Shown: positions 35,633 through 43,976, numbered from the stretch's first letter. The stretch is DNA of 53,591 nt from JAAYJM01 sp964498585 (GCA_964498585.1 CAZCHH010000019.1:1-53591); one strand, 5' to 3'. Numbers and translations: made by a program. The notes: generated from the sequence alone by a model not told the origin.

Positions 35633-36205
35633 ATGAGAAAAAAATTGTTTGTACAAAAAAAATTTTCAAATATAAATTTTAATATTTCTCCAATAATTAA
35701 AGGGGAATATGAAAGTTGTGTTTTTGTTAATTGTAATTTTCAAAATGCTGATTTTAATGAATTTGAATTTGTCGATTGTGATTTTGTAGCTTGTAACCTT
35801 ACAATGATAAATTTATCAGATACAGCTTTTAGAAATACCAGTTTTAAAGATTGCAAAATGATTGGATTAAGATTTGATTTATGTAATAAATTCGGGCTTT
35901 TATTGTCATTCGAAAGTTGCATTTTAAATCTTTCTTCCTTTTACAAACTAAAGTTAAAAAATACTAGTTTCATTAATTCTAAACTTAATGAAGTAGATTT
36001 TTCGTATTGCGATTTAAATTCTTCTATATTCACTAATTGCGATTTAACCCGTGCAGCTTTTGATAATACAAATTTAGAAAAAGCAGATTTATCTACATCT
36101 TTTAATTATTCAATTAATCCAGAAGCTAATAGAATAAATAAAGCAAAATTTTCTTTTCCCGGAATAGTTGGACTTTTAGATAAATATGACATCGAAATTT
36201 GTTAA
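35633..36205 (+). CDS. Pentapeptide-repeat protein
   Basis: The 190-residue protein is built of A(D/N)Lxx-type units: NCNFQNADFNEFEFVDCDF, TAFRNTSFKDCKMIG, LKNTSFINSKLNEVDFSYCD and CDLTRAAFDNTNLEKADLS, giving a right-handed beta-helix. The last ~25 residues (FSFPGIVGLLDKYDIEIC) look like the C-terminal capping or dimer segment of Qnr/MfpA-type DNA-mimic proteins that shield gyrase. That role is possible but not shown. It starts 6 bp after the kinase stop and is surely co-transcribed. Confidence 0.88.
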   Translation: MRKKLFVQKKFSNINFNISPIIKGEYESCVFVNCNFQNADFNEFEFVDCDFVACNLTMINLSDTAFRNTSFKDCKMIGLRFDLCNKFGLLLSFESCILNLSSFYKLKLKNTSFINSKLNEVDFSYCDLNSSIFTNCDLTRAAFDNTNLEKADLSTSFNYSINPEANRINKAKFSFPGIVGLLDKYDIEIC

Positions 36206-36249
36206 AATTAATATTTTTTATAAATTCACATTTCTTTTTCTATCATAAA

Positions 36250-36345
36250 AAAGTGGGGGATGGGTCAGGGCTGATTCGTTCTTTTATTTTTTTCCTCAAG
36301 TCCAACTCCCCTCTCAAGATGGGAATGAGAAAGGTGAGTAATTAA
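36250..36345. repeat. Degraded family E element
   Basis: GATTCGTTCTTTTATTTTT is followed by CAACTCCCCTCTCAAGATGG and GAGAAAGGTGAGTAA. This matches parts of the 258-bp element at 45982-46239 (CCCCTCT/AGAGGGG core and GGTGAGTTA end). Confidence 0.55.
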
Positions 36346-36384
36346 GCAAGTACAAATCTCATTCTTATTAAGCACTATTTATTT

Positions 36385-36416
36385 CTTGTTTATCTAATAA
36401 ATAATTCATATTTTTG
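36385..36416 (+). promoter_or_regulatory. Candidate Bacteroidetes-type promoter for the carboxyltransferase genes
   Basis: CTTG (36385-36388, one base off TTTG), a 20-base spacer, then TATTTTTG (36409-36416), a full match to TAnnTTTG. The ATG follows 30 bases later with AAGGAA as ribosome site. Confidence 0.45.
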
Positions 36417-36445
36417 GATATAAAGAATATTATATAAGGAAACTT

Positions 36446-37990
36446 ATGTCATTAACACAAAGATTAGCTGATTTTTTCAAGAGAAAAAAAACGGTTTCAG
36501 AAGGCGGAGGCGAACAAGCAATCAAGAAACAAGTAGCATCTGGCAAACTGACAGCACGTCAAAGAATAGAAGCATTGCTTGACCCCGGAACTTTTCACGA
36601 ATATGATATGTTTGTTGAGCATAGAGCCGAAGATTTTGGTATGGACAAAAAGCATTTGCCTGGCGATGGAGTGATTACCGGTACTGGCGACATTCTTGGT
36701 CATCCCGTATGTATTTATGCTCAGGACTTCACAGTTGCTGGTGGCTCTCTCGGGATAGCTCATGCAAGAAAAATTACAAAGATAATGGACCATTCGATGA
36801 AACTTGGACTTCCTCTAATTGGAATTAATGACTCTGGTGGAGCGAGGATTCAAGAAGGAGTGAACTCGCTTGCCGGCTATGGAGAAATATTCCTGAGAAA
36901 TTCACAAGCATCTGGAGTAATTCCTCAGATTTCTGTTATTTTAGGACCTTGCGCCGGAGGAGCAGTTTATTCCCCGGCACTTACTGATTTTGTTTTCGTT
37001 GTTGATAAAATTTCGAAAATGTTTATTACTGGTCCTGAAGTAATAAAAACAGTATTAGGCGAGGAAATAAGTATGGAAGAGCTTGGCGGGGCTAAAGTCC
37101 AAGCTGAAATTTCAGGTAACGCTCATTTTTACTCTTTAAGCGAGTTGGAGTGTTTTGAACAAATCAAAAAGTTAGTTACTTTTATTCCTTGGAATAATAC
37201 AAAAAAAGCTGATAAATTTCCAGTAAAACAACCGCGGATACAAATTTCTATTGATGATATAATACCTAAAGAACCGACTCAACCTTACGATTGTCGTGAT
37301 GTTATCAAATCTATTTGCGATGATTCAGAGTTTTTGGAAGTTCAGGAGCATTGGGCAAAAAATATAGTAATTGGCTTTATCCGAATGAATGGCGATACTG
37401 TTGGAGTAGTTGCAAATCAGCCAATGTATCTTGCAGGGGTGCTTGATGTTGACGCATCAGACAAAGCAGCACGTTTCATTAGGTTCTGTGATGCTTTTAA
37501 TGTTCCACTTCTTACTTTAGAAGACATTCCGGGCTATTTACCAGGTGTTGACCAGGAGCATTCAGGAGTTATTCGTCATGGCGCAAAAATTCTTTATTCT
37601 TATAGTGAGGCAACAGTTCCAAAAATAACAGTAATCATAAGGAAAGCTTACGGCGGAGGATATATTGCAATGTGCTCCCGTCATCTCGGTGCCGATTTCG
37701 TTTTTGCTTGGCCTACTGCTGAAATAGCAGTTATGGGGCCCGAAGGAGCTGCAAATATTATATTCCGTAATGAAATTGCTAATGCACCCAATCCTGAAGA
37801 GATGCGAAAACAAAAAGTAGCCGAATATACAGAAAAATTTGCTAATCCTTATCTCGCTGCTGCTAATGGTTATATTGATGCTGTTATTACACCTCAAGAA
37901 ACACGTGATTTCATTATCCATTGTTTGAAGATTTCTACAAGTAAAACCATAAGACCTATTAAAAAGAAACACGGTATTCCTCCATTTTAA
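36446..37990 (+). CDS. Acyl-CoA carboxylase / methylmalonyl-CoA decarboxylase carboxyltransferase subunit
   Basis: The 514-residue protein is a full biotin-dependent carboxyltransferase (two crotonase-like halves). Motifs include GKLTARQRIEALLDPGTFHE (33-52), QDFTVAGGSLGIAHARKI (92-109), GINDSGGARIQEGV (126-139), the oxyanion glycine LGPCAGGAVYSPALTDF (166-182) and, in the second half, VNQ-like NQPMYLAGVLDVDASDKAARFIR and RKAYGGGYIAMCS. It is the propionyl-CoA carboxylase beta / MmdA / transcarboxylase family, moving CO2 between biotin and propionyl- or methylmalonyl-CoA. The biotin carrier follows after 9 bp, but no biotin carboxylase or sodium-pump subunits are here, so the direction of the reaction is open. 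Confidence 0.92.
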   Translation: MSLTQRLADFFKRKKTVSEGGGEQAIKKQVASGKLTARQRIEALLDPGTFHEYDMFVEHRAEDFGMDKKHLPGDGVITGTGDILGHPVCIYAQDFTVAGGSLGIAHARKITKIMDHSMKLGLPLIGINDSGGARIQEGVNSLAGYGEIFLRNSQASGVIPQISVILGPCAGGAVYSPALTDFVFVVDKISKMFITGPEVIKTVLGEEISMEELGGAKVQAEISGNAHFYSLSELECFEQIKKLVTFIPWNNTKKADKFPVKQPRIQISIDDIIPKEPTQPYDCRDVIKSICDDSEFLEVQEHWAKNIVIGFIRMNGDTVGVVANQPMYLAGVLDVDASDKAARFIRFCDAFNVPLLTLEDIPGYLPGVDQEHSGVIRHGAKILYSYSEATVPKITVIIRKAYGGGYIAMCSRHLGADFVFAWPTAEIAVMGPEGAANIIFRNEIANAPNPEEMRKQKVAEYTEKFANPYLAAANGYIDAVITPQETRDFIIHCLKISTSKTIRPIKKKHGIPPF

Positions 37991-37999
37991 AGAAATTTT

Positions 38000-38317
38000 A
38001 TGAATCAAGATAATCCAATAAATACGCTAAGCATTGATGATACTCCTTATGAAACTCTTTTAACAAAGAAGTTCATAAATAGAAAATCATATACTCCTAA
38101 TAATCCAAATGAAGTATTTGCTTTTATTCCGGGAATAATAAGAGAAATTTTTGTAAAAAAGGGACAAGAGGTGAAAAAAGGTGATAATTTACTTATTCTT
38201 GAAGCAATGAAAATGAAAAATTTAATTAGAGCACCTTTTGATGCTAAAATCAAGTCCGTTAATGTTGAAATTGGAAAAATGGTTACTAAAAATCAGCTGC
38301 TTATCGAATTAGAATAA
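38000..38317 (+). CDS. Biotin carboxyl carrier protein
   Basis: The 105-residue protein ends in a biotinyl domain: VFAFIPGIIREIFVKKGQEVKKGDNLLILEAMKMKNLIRAPFDAKI, with Lys71 of EAMKM as the biotin site. The N-terminal ~35 residues are a polar leader. It is co-transcribed with the carboxyltransferase (9-bp gap) and forms the mobile arm of that complex. A strong terminator follows. Confidence 0.93.
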   Translation: MNQDNPINTLSIDDTPYETLLTKKFINRKSYTPNNPNEVFAFIPGIIREIFVKKGQEVKKGDNLLILEAMKMKNLIRAPFDAKIKSVNVEIGKMVTKNQLLIELE

Positions 38318-38342
38318 GTTTTCTAATTATTATATAAGAAAT

Positions 38343-38378
38343 GAAGTGCCATATAAATATTTTATGGCACTTCTTTTC
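38343..38378. terminator. Intrinsic terminator after the biotin carrier gene
   Basis: GAAGTGCCAT (38343-38352) pairs with ATGGCACTTC (38364-38373) and is followed by TTTTC on the plus strand. It lies between convergent genes and may act both ways. Confidence 0.8.
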
Positions 38379-38386
38379 GGTAATCA

Positions 38387-39079
38387 TTACTTTAAATCAA
38401 ACATCTTTGCATTTGCTTCAAATATTTTTTGGACATTAAAGTAAAATGCTTTTATATCAGTATCATTTTGCTTCAAACTAATTACATCATAATATGGTGG
38501 AACTAATGCTTGGCTTGCTGCTTCAAATTCTAAACTTTTAATAATTTCATATTCATGACCGGTGGTAATTACATGCCAAGCTTCATTTTCATTTAAACCA
38601 GAGCCAGTGTAGAGAATTGTGTGAATTATACTCTGAGTTTTCATTGCCCAAATATACGAATTTTTTTCGTCTCCTTTTAAATAGTATATATAGCTTATCA
38701 TATTCATTTGCCTTATGTCGAAAGGAAAATCTTCAATACATTCCATAGCTAATTTTATTATTTCATCTTTGTCTGCCTCTGTTAAATCTTCTTTTTTATA
38801 ATAGTTTACCAATTCTTCAATATTATCGCAATGCCAGTATGGGCGGTATTTAGTTTGGTAAACATATCCATAATATAAATACTTATAGTCTTCCATTGTT
38901 AGTGTAGTATCATTTTTCATATATCTTTCCATTAGAACTGGATAATAGAAATTTGATTTTTCGTTTTTAATTTCTTTTTCTATTAAATCATAGTTCGGTG
39001 GGTCTGGCTGAAACTTAGGACTTTGCGAATAAGCAATAGCAGTAGATAAGAAAGCAAGAATAAACAGTAATTTTTTCAT
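38387..39079 (-). CDS. DUF4919-type exported protein
   Basis: The 230-residue protein has a signal peptide (MKKLLFILAFLSTAIAYS) and the pattern of the Bacteroidota DUF4919 family: PPNYDLIEKEIKNEKSNFYYPVLMERYMKNDTTLTMEDYKYLYYGYVYQ, then INTGDEY-like TTGHEYEIIKSLEF near the end. The function is unknown. Family members are periplasmic and helical. It stands alone, facing the biotin carrier gene across the terminator. Confidence 0.85.
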   Translation of the reverse strand: MKKLLFILAFLSTAIAYSQSPKFQPDPPNYDLIEKEIKNEKSNFYYPVLMERYMKNDTTLTMEDYKYLYYGYVYQTKYRPYWHCDNIEELVNYYKKEDLTEADKDEIIKLAMECIEDFPFDIRQMNMISYIYYLKGDEKNSYIWAMKTQSIIHTILYTGSGLNENEAWHVITTGHEYEIIKSLEFEAASQALVPPYYDVISLKQNDTDIKAFYFNVQKIFEANAKMFDLK

Positions 39080-39199
39080 AATTTTTCCTTCGTTTTTTCA
39101 GTACTTTTATTTAATAAAACACAAAATAAGAAAAATTTTTTGAATTAAAAATATTTTTATATATCCTTTATTATTCATAAATAAAAAATAAATTCTTTA

Positions 39200-39425
39200 T
39201 TACTCCTTCTCGAGTTACCAATGACATCTTTTCATTTGCCTGTCATTTCCATTTTAATAAAGGTCTTCCTTTATCGTGGGGTTCGGAACTACTTACTCCT
39301 CGTAGTTTGTTATTTCTCAGTCTTGTCATTCTTCGTTACGCTTGCCAATTACATCTTTTTTGCGATAAATTGCGAAATGATTCTTAACGAAGCAAATCTC
39401 ATAACTCCTTTATTTTTATTATTAG
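39200..39425. repeat. Repeat cluster: family D and degraded family A
   Basis: AGTTACCAATGACATC (about 39215), a family D fragment around 39240-39285 (TTTTAATAAAGGTCTTCCTT then TTATCGTGGGGTTC), and CTTGTCATTCTTCGTTACGC near 39323-39342 with further AGCAAATCTCATAAC near 39390. The phrase CTCCTCGTAGTTTGTTATTT (39296-39315) also occurs at 7489-7506. A 97-codon frame across this stretch is repeat-derived and not a gene. Confidence 0.65.
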
Positions 39426-39479
39426 GTCAGGAGTTCTGTAATTATAAATACAGCTTATCAGAATTTTCTTTAAAAAAAA

Positions 39480-39511
39480 TTTGGATTATTCACCAATGTT
39501 CATTATATTTG
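39480..39511 (+). promoter_or_regulatory. Bacteroidetes-type promoter for the DUF134 operon
   Basis: TTTG (39480-39483), a 20-base spacer and TATATTTG (39504-39511) match the TTTG / TAnnTTTG consensus exactly. The ATG is 20 bases downstream with AAGGGA between. Confidence 0.6.
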
Positions 39512-39531
39512 TAGTAAAAGAAAGGGATAAA

Positions 39532-40002
39532 ATGGCAAGACCGGAAAAAGAAAGAACAGTATATAATCCGCCACTATTTACAGAGTTTAAACCGTTGGGA
39601 GCTGCTGCACGTTTCCTTGGTGAAATACAAATGTCATTAGACGAATACGAAGCATTCCGATTAACAGACTACGAGGGACTTTTACACGAAGAAGCAGCCA
39701 ATGAAATGGGTATTTCCCGCTCTACTTTTACTCGATTAATTGAAAAATCAAGAAAAAAAATTGCAGAATTAATCATTAATGGCAAACTGCTTTCCATTGA
39801 TGGCGGTAACATTCATTTTAGAAAAAATATCATTCGTTGTAATGATTGTGGTTATATGTTCAAAATTAATTTTCAAACAACATTCGATAAATGCCCGGAG
39901 TGCGATTCTTCCAATTTAATCAATTTAGCTGGTGGTTTCGGACATGGGAAATGTTGTGCTAATTTTAATATGAAAGGAGGCAACAATGCCCGGAGGAGAT
40001 AG
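39532..40002 (+). CDS. DUF134 family DNA-binding protein
   Basis: I start at ATG 39532 because AAGGGA precedes it, giving the canonical MARPEKERTV beginning (156 residues); an upstream in-frame ATG at 39481 lies inside the promoter. Motifs: PLFTEFKPLGA, then LDEYEAFRLTDYEGLLHEEAANEMGISRSTFTRLIEKSRKKIAELI, a sigma-4-like helix-turn-helix, and a C-terminal zinc ribbon with two CxxC pairs (CNDCGYMF ... CPECDSS). DUF134 proteins are encoded with NifX-like and MinD-like iron-sulfur genes in anaerobes and are probable regulators of them. It overlaps the DUF5320 gene by 17 bp. Confidence 0.88.
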   Translation: MARPEKERTVYNPPLFTEFKPLGAAARFLGEIQMSLDEYEAFRLTDYEGLLHEEAANEMGISRSTFTRLIEKSRKKIAELIINGKLLSIDGGNIHFRKNIIRCNDCGYMFKINFQTTFDKCPECDSSNLINLAGGFGHGKCCANFNMKGGNNARRR

Positions 40003-40243
40003 AACTGGACCAAGAGGATTAGGTCCTATGACAGGAAGAGGTTTAGGCGATTGCTCTAACACTTCTAATACGGGGAACACTTTCTTTGGAGGTGGCTTTG
40101 GCAGAGGTATGGGCTTCGGTAGAGGAAGAGGTTTTGGTTTTAGAAATATTTTTAATGCAAATAGAAACACAGACCTTGAAAACGAAGTTCAATCCTTAAA
40201 AGACAAAATTTCTTCATTAGAACAAGAGCTGAAGAATAGATAA
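39986..40243 (+). CDS. DUF5320-type glycine/arginine-rich small protein
   Basis: The 85-residue protein starts MPGGDRTGPRGLGPMTGRGLG, the family signature, then a Gly-Phe-Arg-rich linker (GGGFGRGMGFGRGRGFGFR) and a C-terminal coiled coil (LENEVQSLKDKISSLEQELKNR). The family is found beside DUF134 and NifX-like genes. Its function is not known. AAAGGAGG precedes the ATG, a strong ribosome site inside the end of DUF134. Confidence 0.88.
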   Translation: MPGGDRTGPRGLGPMTGRGLGDCSNTSNTGNTFFGGGFGRGMGFGRGRGFGFRNIFNANRNTDLENEVQSLKDKISSLEQELKNR

Positions 40244-40256
40244 TGGGGAAATACTT

Positions 40257-40291
40257 GCAGAAGCTGACTTCTTTTTGTTGTCAGCTTCTGC
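40257..40291. terminator. Hairpin between DUF5320 and zinc-ribbon genes
   Basis: A 12-bp perfect stem (GCAGAAGCTGAC at 40257-40268, complement at 40280-40291) starts 13 bp after the DUF5320 stop. It is followed by TTAAATTT rather than a clean U-tract, so it is either a weak terminator or a transcript-stabilising hairpin. Confidence 0.6.
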
Positions 40292-40362
40292 TTAAATTTA
40301 TATCAGTCTTTAAATTAAGAAATTAGCAAAAATTGCTGATAATAATTAAAAAAGGTAAAACA

Positions 40363-40578
40363 ATGTTTAATTTAAAATTTGGAAGTGGAGACAACAATAT
40401 GCAGAGTGGACGAGGTGGAAAAGGCCGTAATAAAGGCGGTGCTTTTGGACCCGGAGGTTATTGCGTTTGCTCAAAATGTGGCGAAAAAATACCTCACCAG
40501 CAAGGTGTCAAATGCACTACTATAAAGTGCCCCAAATGCGGGCAGCCAATGGTAAGAGAAGAATTACTCAATAAATAG
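40363..40578 (+). CDS. Small zinc-ribbon protein
   Basis: Starting at ATG 40363 (AAGGT upstream) the 71-residue protein reads MFNLKFGSGDNNMQ, a Gly/Lys/Arg-rich segment, then CVCSKCG (Cys34, 36, 39), GVKCTTIKCPKCGQPMVRE (Cys51, 56, 59). Four to six cysteines can hold one or two metals. Similar small 'GGYCVCPKCGEKIPH' proteins accompany orange-protein/NifX clusters in anaerobes. It is on the operon strand, with a 490-bp repeat region before the next gene. Confidence 0.75.
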   Translation: MFNLKFGSGDNNMQSGRGGKGRNKGGAFGPGGYCVCSKCGEKIPHQQGVKCTTIKCPKCGQPMVREELLNK

Positions 40579-41069
40579 TCATTTTAATTAAAATAAAGCA
40601 AGTACTTTATTTAAATGAATATGGTATTTATTTTGTCTTTCTGAATCCCAAAATATAGTAAGAACTTTATTTAAATGGAGAAAACATAATTTTATGCTGC
40701 TATTTTGACAGATGTCAGAATCCATCTTATATTAGTTCTTATTGGTTGTTGGTTATTAGTCATTAATTCTTTTTACTAATTACTAAAAAGCAATATGGAT
40801 TCTTGCTTATACCAGAATGCCTATTCAAGATGTCATTGGTAACGGAGTGAAGAATCCAGGGAATAGTGGTTTAAACGAAATTTTTCTGGATTTCTTACTT
40901 CGTTTCAGAATGAAAGTGAAAAATATTCTCATCAAAATTTATATACAGTAGCTTCTTCATTCTGTTTTTTAGTATGAAAAGTACTTTAAGTAAAATATTA
41001 AATAAATCATAATAAAGAGAATTGAAAAATAAAATATAATAGACAGAATAAACAAAAAAGGAAAAATGT
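40579..41069. repeat. Repeat-filled gap: two family D pieces and one family A subtype 2
   Basis: Family D pieces lie at about 40590-40620 (AAAGCAAGTACTTTATTTAA) and 40654-40680. GACAGATGTCAGAATCCATC follows at 40708-40727. A family A subtype 2 element spans 40829-40917, with arms GAACGAAG-like AACGGAGTGAAGAATCC and TTCGTTTCAGAATG around core AATAGTGGTTTAAACG. No gene seen. Confidence 0.75.
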
Positions 41070-41444
41070 ATGAAAAAAAATTTTGCAGTCCCAACAATTA
41101 ATGGGCAGTTGTGTCCGCATTTCGGAAGGTGTGAAAGTTTCGTAATTGTAGAAACAGAAGATAATAAGATATTAGGTGAAAAAATATTAACTCCTCCCAT
41201 ACACGAGCCGGGCTCTTTCCCAAGATTTCTAGCTTCCCATGGAGTAAATACTATTATTGCTGGTGGTATGGGAGTGAATGCTCAGCAACTTTTTGCTCAA
41301 AACAATATAGAAGTATGTATGGGTGTTGAAGCTGATAGCCCAAAACAAATTGTAGAATTTTATTTGAATAACAAATTAGCAACCGGACAAAATCAATGTG
41401 ATGGTGGTCATCACGGACATAATGACGGCTGCCATAATAATTAA
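41070..41444 (+). CDS. NifX/NifB-family iron-molybdenum cluster-binding protein (orange-protein-like)
   Basis: The 124-residue protein matches the dinitrogenase FeMo-cofactor biosynthesis fold: KNFAVPTINGQLCPHFGRCESFVIVETEDNKIL, then HGVNTIIAGGMGVNAQQLFAQNNIEVCMG. It has a His/Cys tail (QCDGGHHGHNDGCHNN) that could bind metal. In sulfate reducers the orange protein with two MinD-like ATPases carries a Mo-Cu-S cluster; this gene is followed directly (3 bp) by two such ATPases. AAGGA precedes the ATG. There are no nitrogenase genes in the window, so a nitrogenase role is unlikely. Confidence 0.88.
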   Translation: MKKNFAVPTINGQLCPHFGRCESFVIVETEDNKILGEKILTPPIHEPGSFPRFLASHGVNTIIAGGMGVNAQQLFAQNNIEVCMGVEADSPKQIVEFYLNNKLATGQNQCDGGHHGHNDGCHNN

Positions 41445-41447
41445 ATT

Positions 41448-42314
41448 ATGAAAATAACTATTGCAAGTGGAAAAGGTGGAACAGGAAAGACCACAGTTGC
41501 AACTAATCTTTGTTCTTTTTTATCGCTTGAATCAAAAGTAGTACTAATTGATTTAGATGTTGAAGAGCCAAATTCCGGACTGTTCTTCAAAGGTGAATTA
41601 TATCATCAAGAGGAAAAATTTAAATTTATTCCAGAGTGGAAAAAAAATGATTGCAGGATTTGCGATATATGCCAAAATTCTTGTAATTATCATGCAATCG
41701 TAAGAATTAGTGATGAAATTTTAGTTTTTCCTCAGTTGTGTCATAGCTGTTTTGCTTGCTCTGAACTTTGTCCAAGCGAAGCACTGCCAATGGTTCCTAA
41801 ACGAATTGGAATACTAACGCATTATAAATTAGCTAATCTTGATTACATTGGAAGTCGCCTTTATATTGGTGAAGAACAAGCTGTTCCGCTGATTTCTCAA
41901 ACAAAAAAGTATGTGGAACAACATTTTAAAGGAAGTATCCTAAAAATTTTTGATTCTCCACCCGGCACATCATGCCCGGTTATAGAAGCTACGAAAGATG
42001 CTGATTTAGTTATTTTAGTAACTGAGCCAACTCCTTTCGGGCTGAGCGATTTAAAGTTAGCTGTTGAAACTACAAGAGAATTAGAAAAGCAGTTCGTTGT
42101 TATAATTAATCGCTATGGTATTGGAAATGACGATGTTTTGAACTATTGTGCAAATGAAGATATACAAATAATAGCAAAGATTCCCCATATCCGTGAAGCA
42201 GCAGTCTCTTATTCAAAAGGAGAACTTCTATACTTAAGTTTTCCTGAAATAAAAGCAGAAATAGAGCAAATACACAATTACATACGGAATTATAGAGCAG
42301 GAGAGATGTTATGA
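41448..42314 (+). CDS. MinD/Mrp-like ATPase with inserted 4Fe-4S ferredoxin domain, first copy
   Basis: The 288-residue protein has the deviant Walker A SGKGGTGKT (7-15), two ferredoxin cysteine sets inserted after about residue 65 (Cys69, 72, 75, 79 and 98, 101, 104, 108) and LKIFDSPPGTSCPVIEA as the switch region. These are P-loop ATPases of the orange-protein and iron-sulfur maturation type. It overlaps the next, paralogous gene by 4 bp (ATGA). The two copies have their eight cysteines at the same residue numbers, so they probably assemble as a heterodimer. Confidence 0.92.
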   Translation: MKITIASGKGGTGKTTVATNLCSFLSLESKVVLIDLDVEEPNSGLFFKGELYHQEEKFKFIPEWKKNDCRICDICQNSCNYHAIVRISDEILVFPQLCHSCFACSELCPSEALPMVPKRIGILTHYKLANLDYIGSRLYIGEEQAVPLISQTKKYVEQHFKGSILKIFDSPPGTSCPVIEATKDADLVILVTEPTPFGLSDLKLAVETTRELEKQFVVIINRYGIGNDDVLNYCANEDIQIIAKIPHIREAAVSYSKGELLYLSFPEIKAEIEQIHNYIRNYRAGEML

Positions 42315-43186
42315 AAGAAATAGTAATCATTTCGGGAAAAGGTGGAACAGGCAAAACTTCTATTACTGCTTCTTATGCATTTTTAGAAAAAGAAAACGCC
42401 GTAGTTGCTGATTGCGATGTTGATGCAGCCAATATGTATCTTTTACTCAAACCAGAAACAATTGAATCGAATGATTTTTTTAGTGGAGTAAAAGCATTTA
42501 TTCATCAGAAAAATTGCATAAAATGCAGAATATGTGAAAATGTGTGTCGTTTCGGTGCTATTATTTACAGAAATTCCAATTTTTACATTAATAAATTAAA
42601 TTGCGAGGGCTGTGGATATTGTAGCAAAGTTTGTCCAACTCAGGTAATTGAAATGATTGAACAAAATGTAGGAAAGCAATTTATTTCCAAAACACGGTTC
42701 AATAATATTTTAGTTCATGCCCGGCTCGGTATTGGTGCTGAAAACTCTGGAAAATTAGTTGCCAAAGTGAAGCAGGAAGCAAAGAGAATTGCGGAAAATA
42801 AAAATGTAGAATATATTCTGGTAGATGGGGCGCCCGGAATTGGATGTCCGGTATTATCTTCACTAACAGGTGCCGATTTTGTTGTTTTAGTTACAGAAGC
42901 AACAATATCCGGCTTTCACGATTTAAAAAGAGTAATAGAATTAATAAAAAATTTTAATTTGAAAGCTGCTTGCATTATTAATAAATACGATTTAAATATT
43001 AATAAAACTAATGAAATAATTGAGTATTTAAAAAGTGTTGATATTGAAATATTAACAAAAATCCCTTATAATATTGCATTTACCGATGCATTAATACAAG
43101 GAAAAACAATCACTGAATTTGATAATAACCAGATTTCTGAATTAATTAAAGATAGTTGGGAAAAAATTAAAAGAAATCTTAAATAA
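42311..43186 (+). CDS. MinD/Mrp-like ATPase with inserted 4Fe-4S ferredoxin domain, second copy
   Basis: The 291-residue paralogue has SGKGGTGKT (8-16), cysteines at 69, 72, 75, 79, 98, 101, 104 and 108 (NCIKCRICENVC and NCEGCGYCSKVC), and ILVDGAPGIGCPVLSSLTGADFVVLVTEAT. It follows the first copy with a 4-bp overlap and is followed after 11 bp by a NifX-like protein. Substrate of the ATPase pair is likely an apo-protein or cluster carrier encoded beside it. Confidence 0.92.
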   Translation: MKEIVIISGKGGTGKTSITASYAFLEKENAVVADCDVDAANMYLLLKPETIESNDFFSGVKAFIHQKNCIKCRICENVCRFGAIIYRNSNFYINKLNCEGCGYCSKVCPTQVIEMIEQNVGKQFISKTRFNNILVHARLGIGAENSGKLVAKVKQEAKRIAENKNVEYILVDGAPGIGCPVLSSLTGADFVVLVTEATISGFHDLKRVIELIKNFNLKAACIINKYDLNINKTNEIIEYLKSVDIEILTKIPYNIAFTDALIQGKTITEFDNNQISELIKDSWEKIKRNLK

Positions 43187-43197
43187 AGGGAAAAAAT

Positions 43198-43536
43198 ATG
43201 AGAATTGCATTTACAGCAAAAGGAACAAGCTGGGATTCACCGATTGACCCACGCTTTGGTAGAACAGAATATCTTGTGATGTTTGATGAAGAAAAAAATG
43301 AATTATCTAATTTTGATAATAGAGCTATTGCAAATGAGCAGCACGGCGCCGGACCTTATACTGCACAAAAACTCTTTGAACTTAATCCAGATATTCTTAT
43401 AACTGGAAATACTCCCGGCGGAAATGCTTTAACTGTTTTAACAAAAGCTAATATTAAAATATATACTGGTGCTGGCGAGATGACAGTTAAAGATGCTTAT
43501 AATTCATATAAAAATGATGCTTTAGCAAAGATTTAG
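43198..43536 (+). CDS. Second NifX/NifB-family cluster-binding protein
   Basis: The 112-residue protein has the same fold as the first: IAFTAKGTSWDSPIDPRFGRTEYLVMFDEEKNEL, HGAGPYTAQKLFELNPDILITGNTPGGNALTVLTKANIKIYTGAG. It lacks the His/Cys tail of the first copy and has no cysteine at all, so it probably binds a cluster or metal complex through other groups or acts as a carrier. AAGGGA lies just before the ATG. It closes the orange-protein-like operon. Confidence 0.9.
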   Translation: MRIAFTAKGTSWDSPIDPRFGRTEYLVMFDEEKNELSNFDNRAIANEQHGAGPYTAQKLFELNPDILITGNTPGGNALTVLTKANIKIYTGAGEMTVKDAYNSYKNDALAKI

Positions 43537-43976
43537 CTGCTATTTTTTTTAAGAAAAATAGTATTTACTATGTCTGAACTAATGCTTTTACAATGAAAAT
43601 AAAAGAGTTAGAAGATTTTATTCATAAAGAATGATTTCAAACTAAATTACTAAAAAAATTATTGTATTAATCTAATTATTAGAATAACTCCCAAATAAAT
43701 TTGGGAGTTATACATTATCTTTATATTAAAATTATATTTTTTAAATATTAGTACTATATTAATTGCGAATTAAAAAACTTCGAGGTGTAAGGAGTTCTGA
43801 ATTTACAAAACCTCCTTCCCAGTTTAGGCGTGGGAAGGAGAAAAAGAAAAATTTATTAAAGTCATCCTATAAACAAGTTTATAGGATGACTTTTTTCAAG
43901 TTATGTCATTTCTATTTAAAAAAACTCTTATATTTTTTGGTTAAGAACAATAATTTTAAGAACTTTCAATTAAAAT
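43537..43976. repeat. Gap with three perfect hairpins; last one terminator-like
   Basis: Hairpins: ATAACTCCCAAAT/ATTTGGGAGTTAT (43684-43711), CTCCTTCCCA/TGGGAAGGAG (about 43811-43839) and GTCATCCTATAAAC/GTTTATAGGATGAC (43861-43890) followed by six T (43891-43896), a good intrinsic terminator for plus-strand transcripts. TCTAATTATTAGAATAA at about 43671 recurs near 29390. No gene is supported; one 76-codon frame is an artefact of the repeats. Confidence 0.75.

Noticed and set aside
39221..39514. 97-codon plus-strand frame upstream of DUF134
   Set aside because: It is built from repeat fragments and overlaps the likely promoter.
41070..43536. Nitrogenase cofactor locus
   Set aside because: NifX-like proteins are present, but no nifHDK, nifE/N or nifB is seen, and the ATPases are of the MinD-ferredoxin type.
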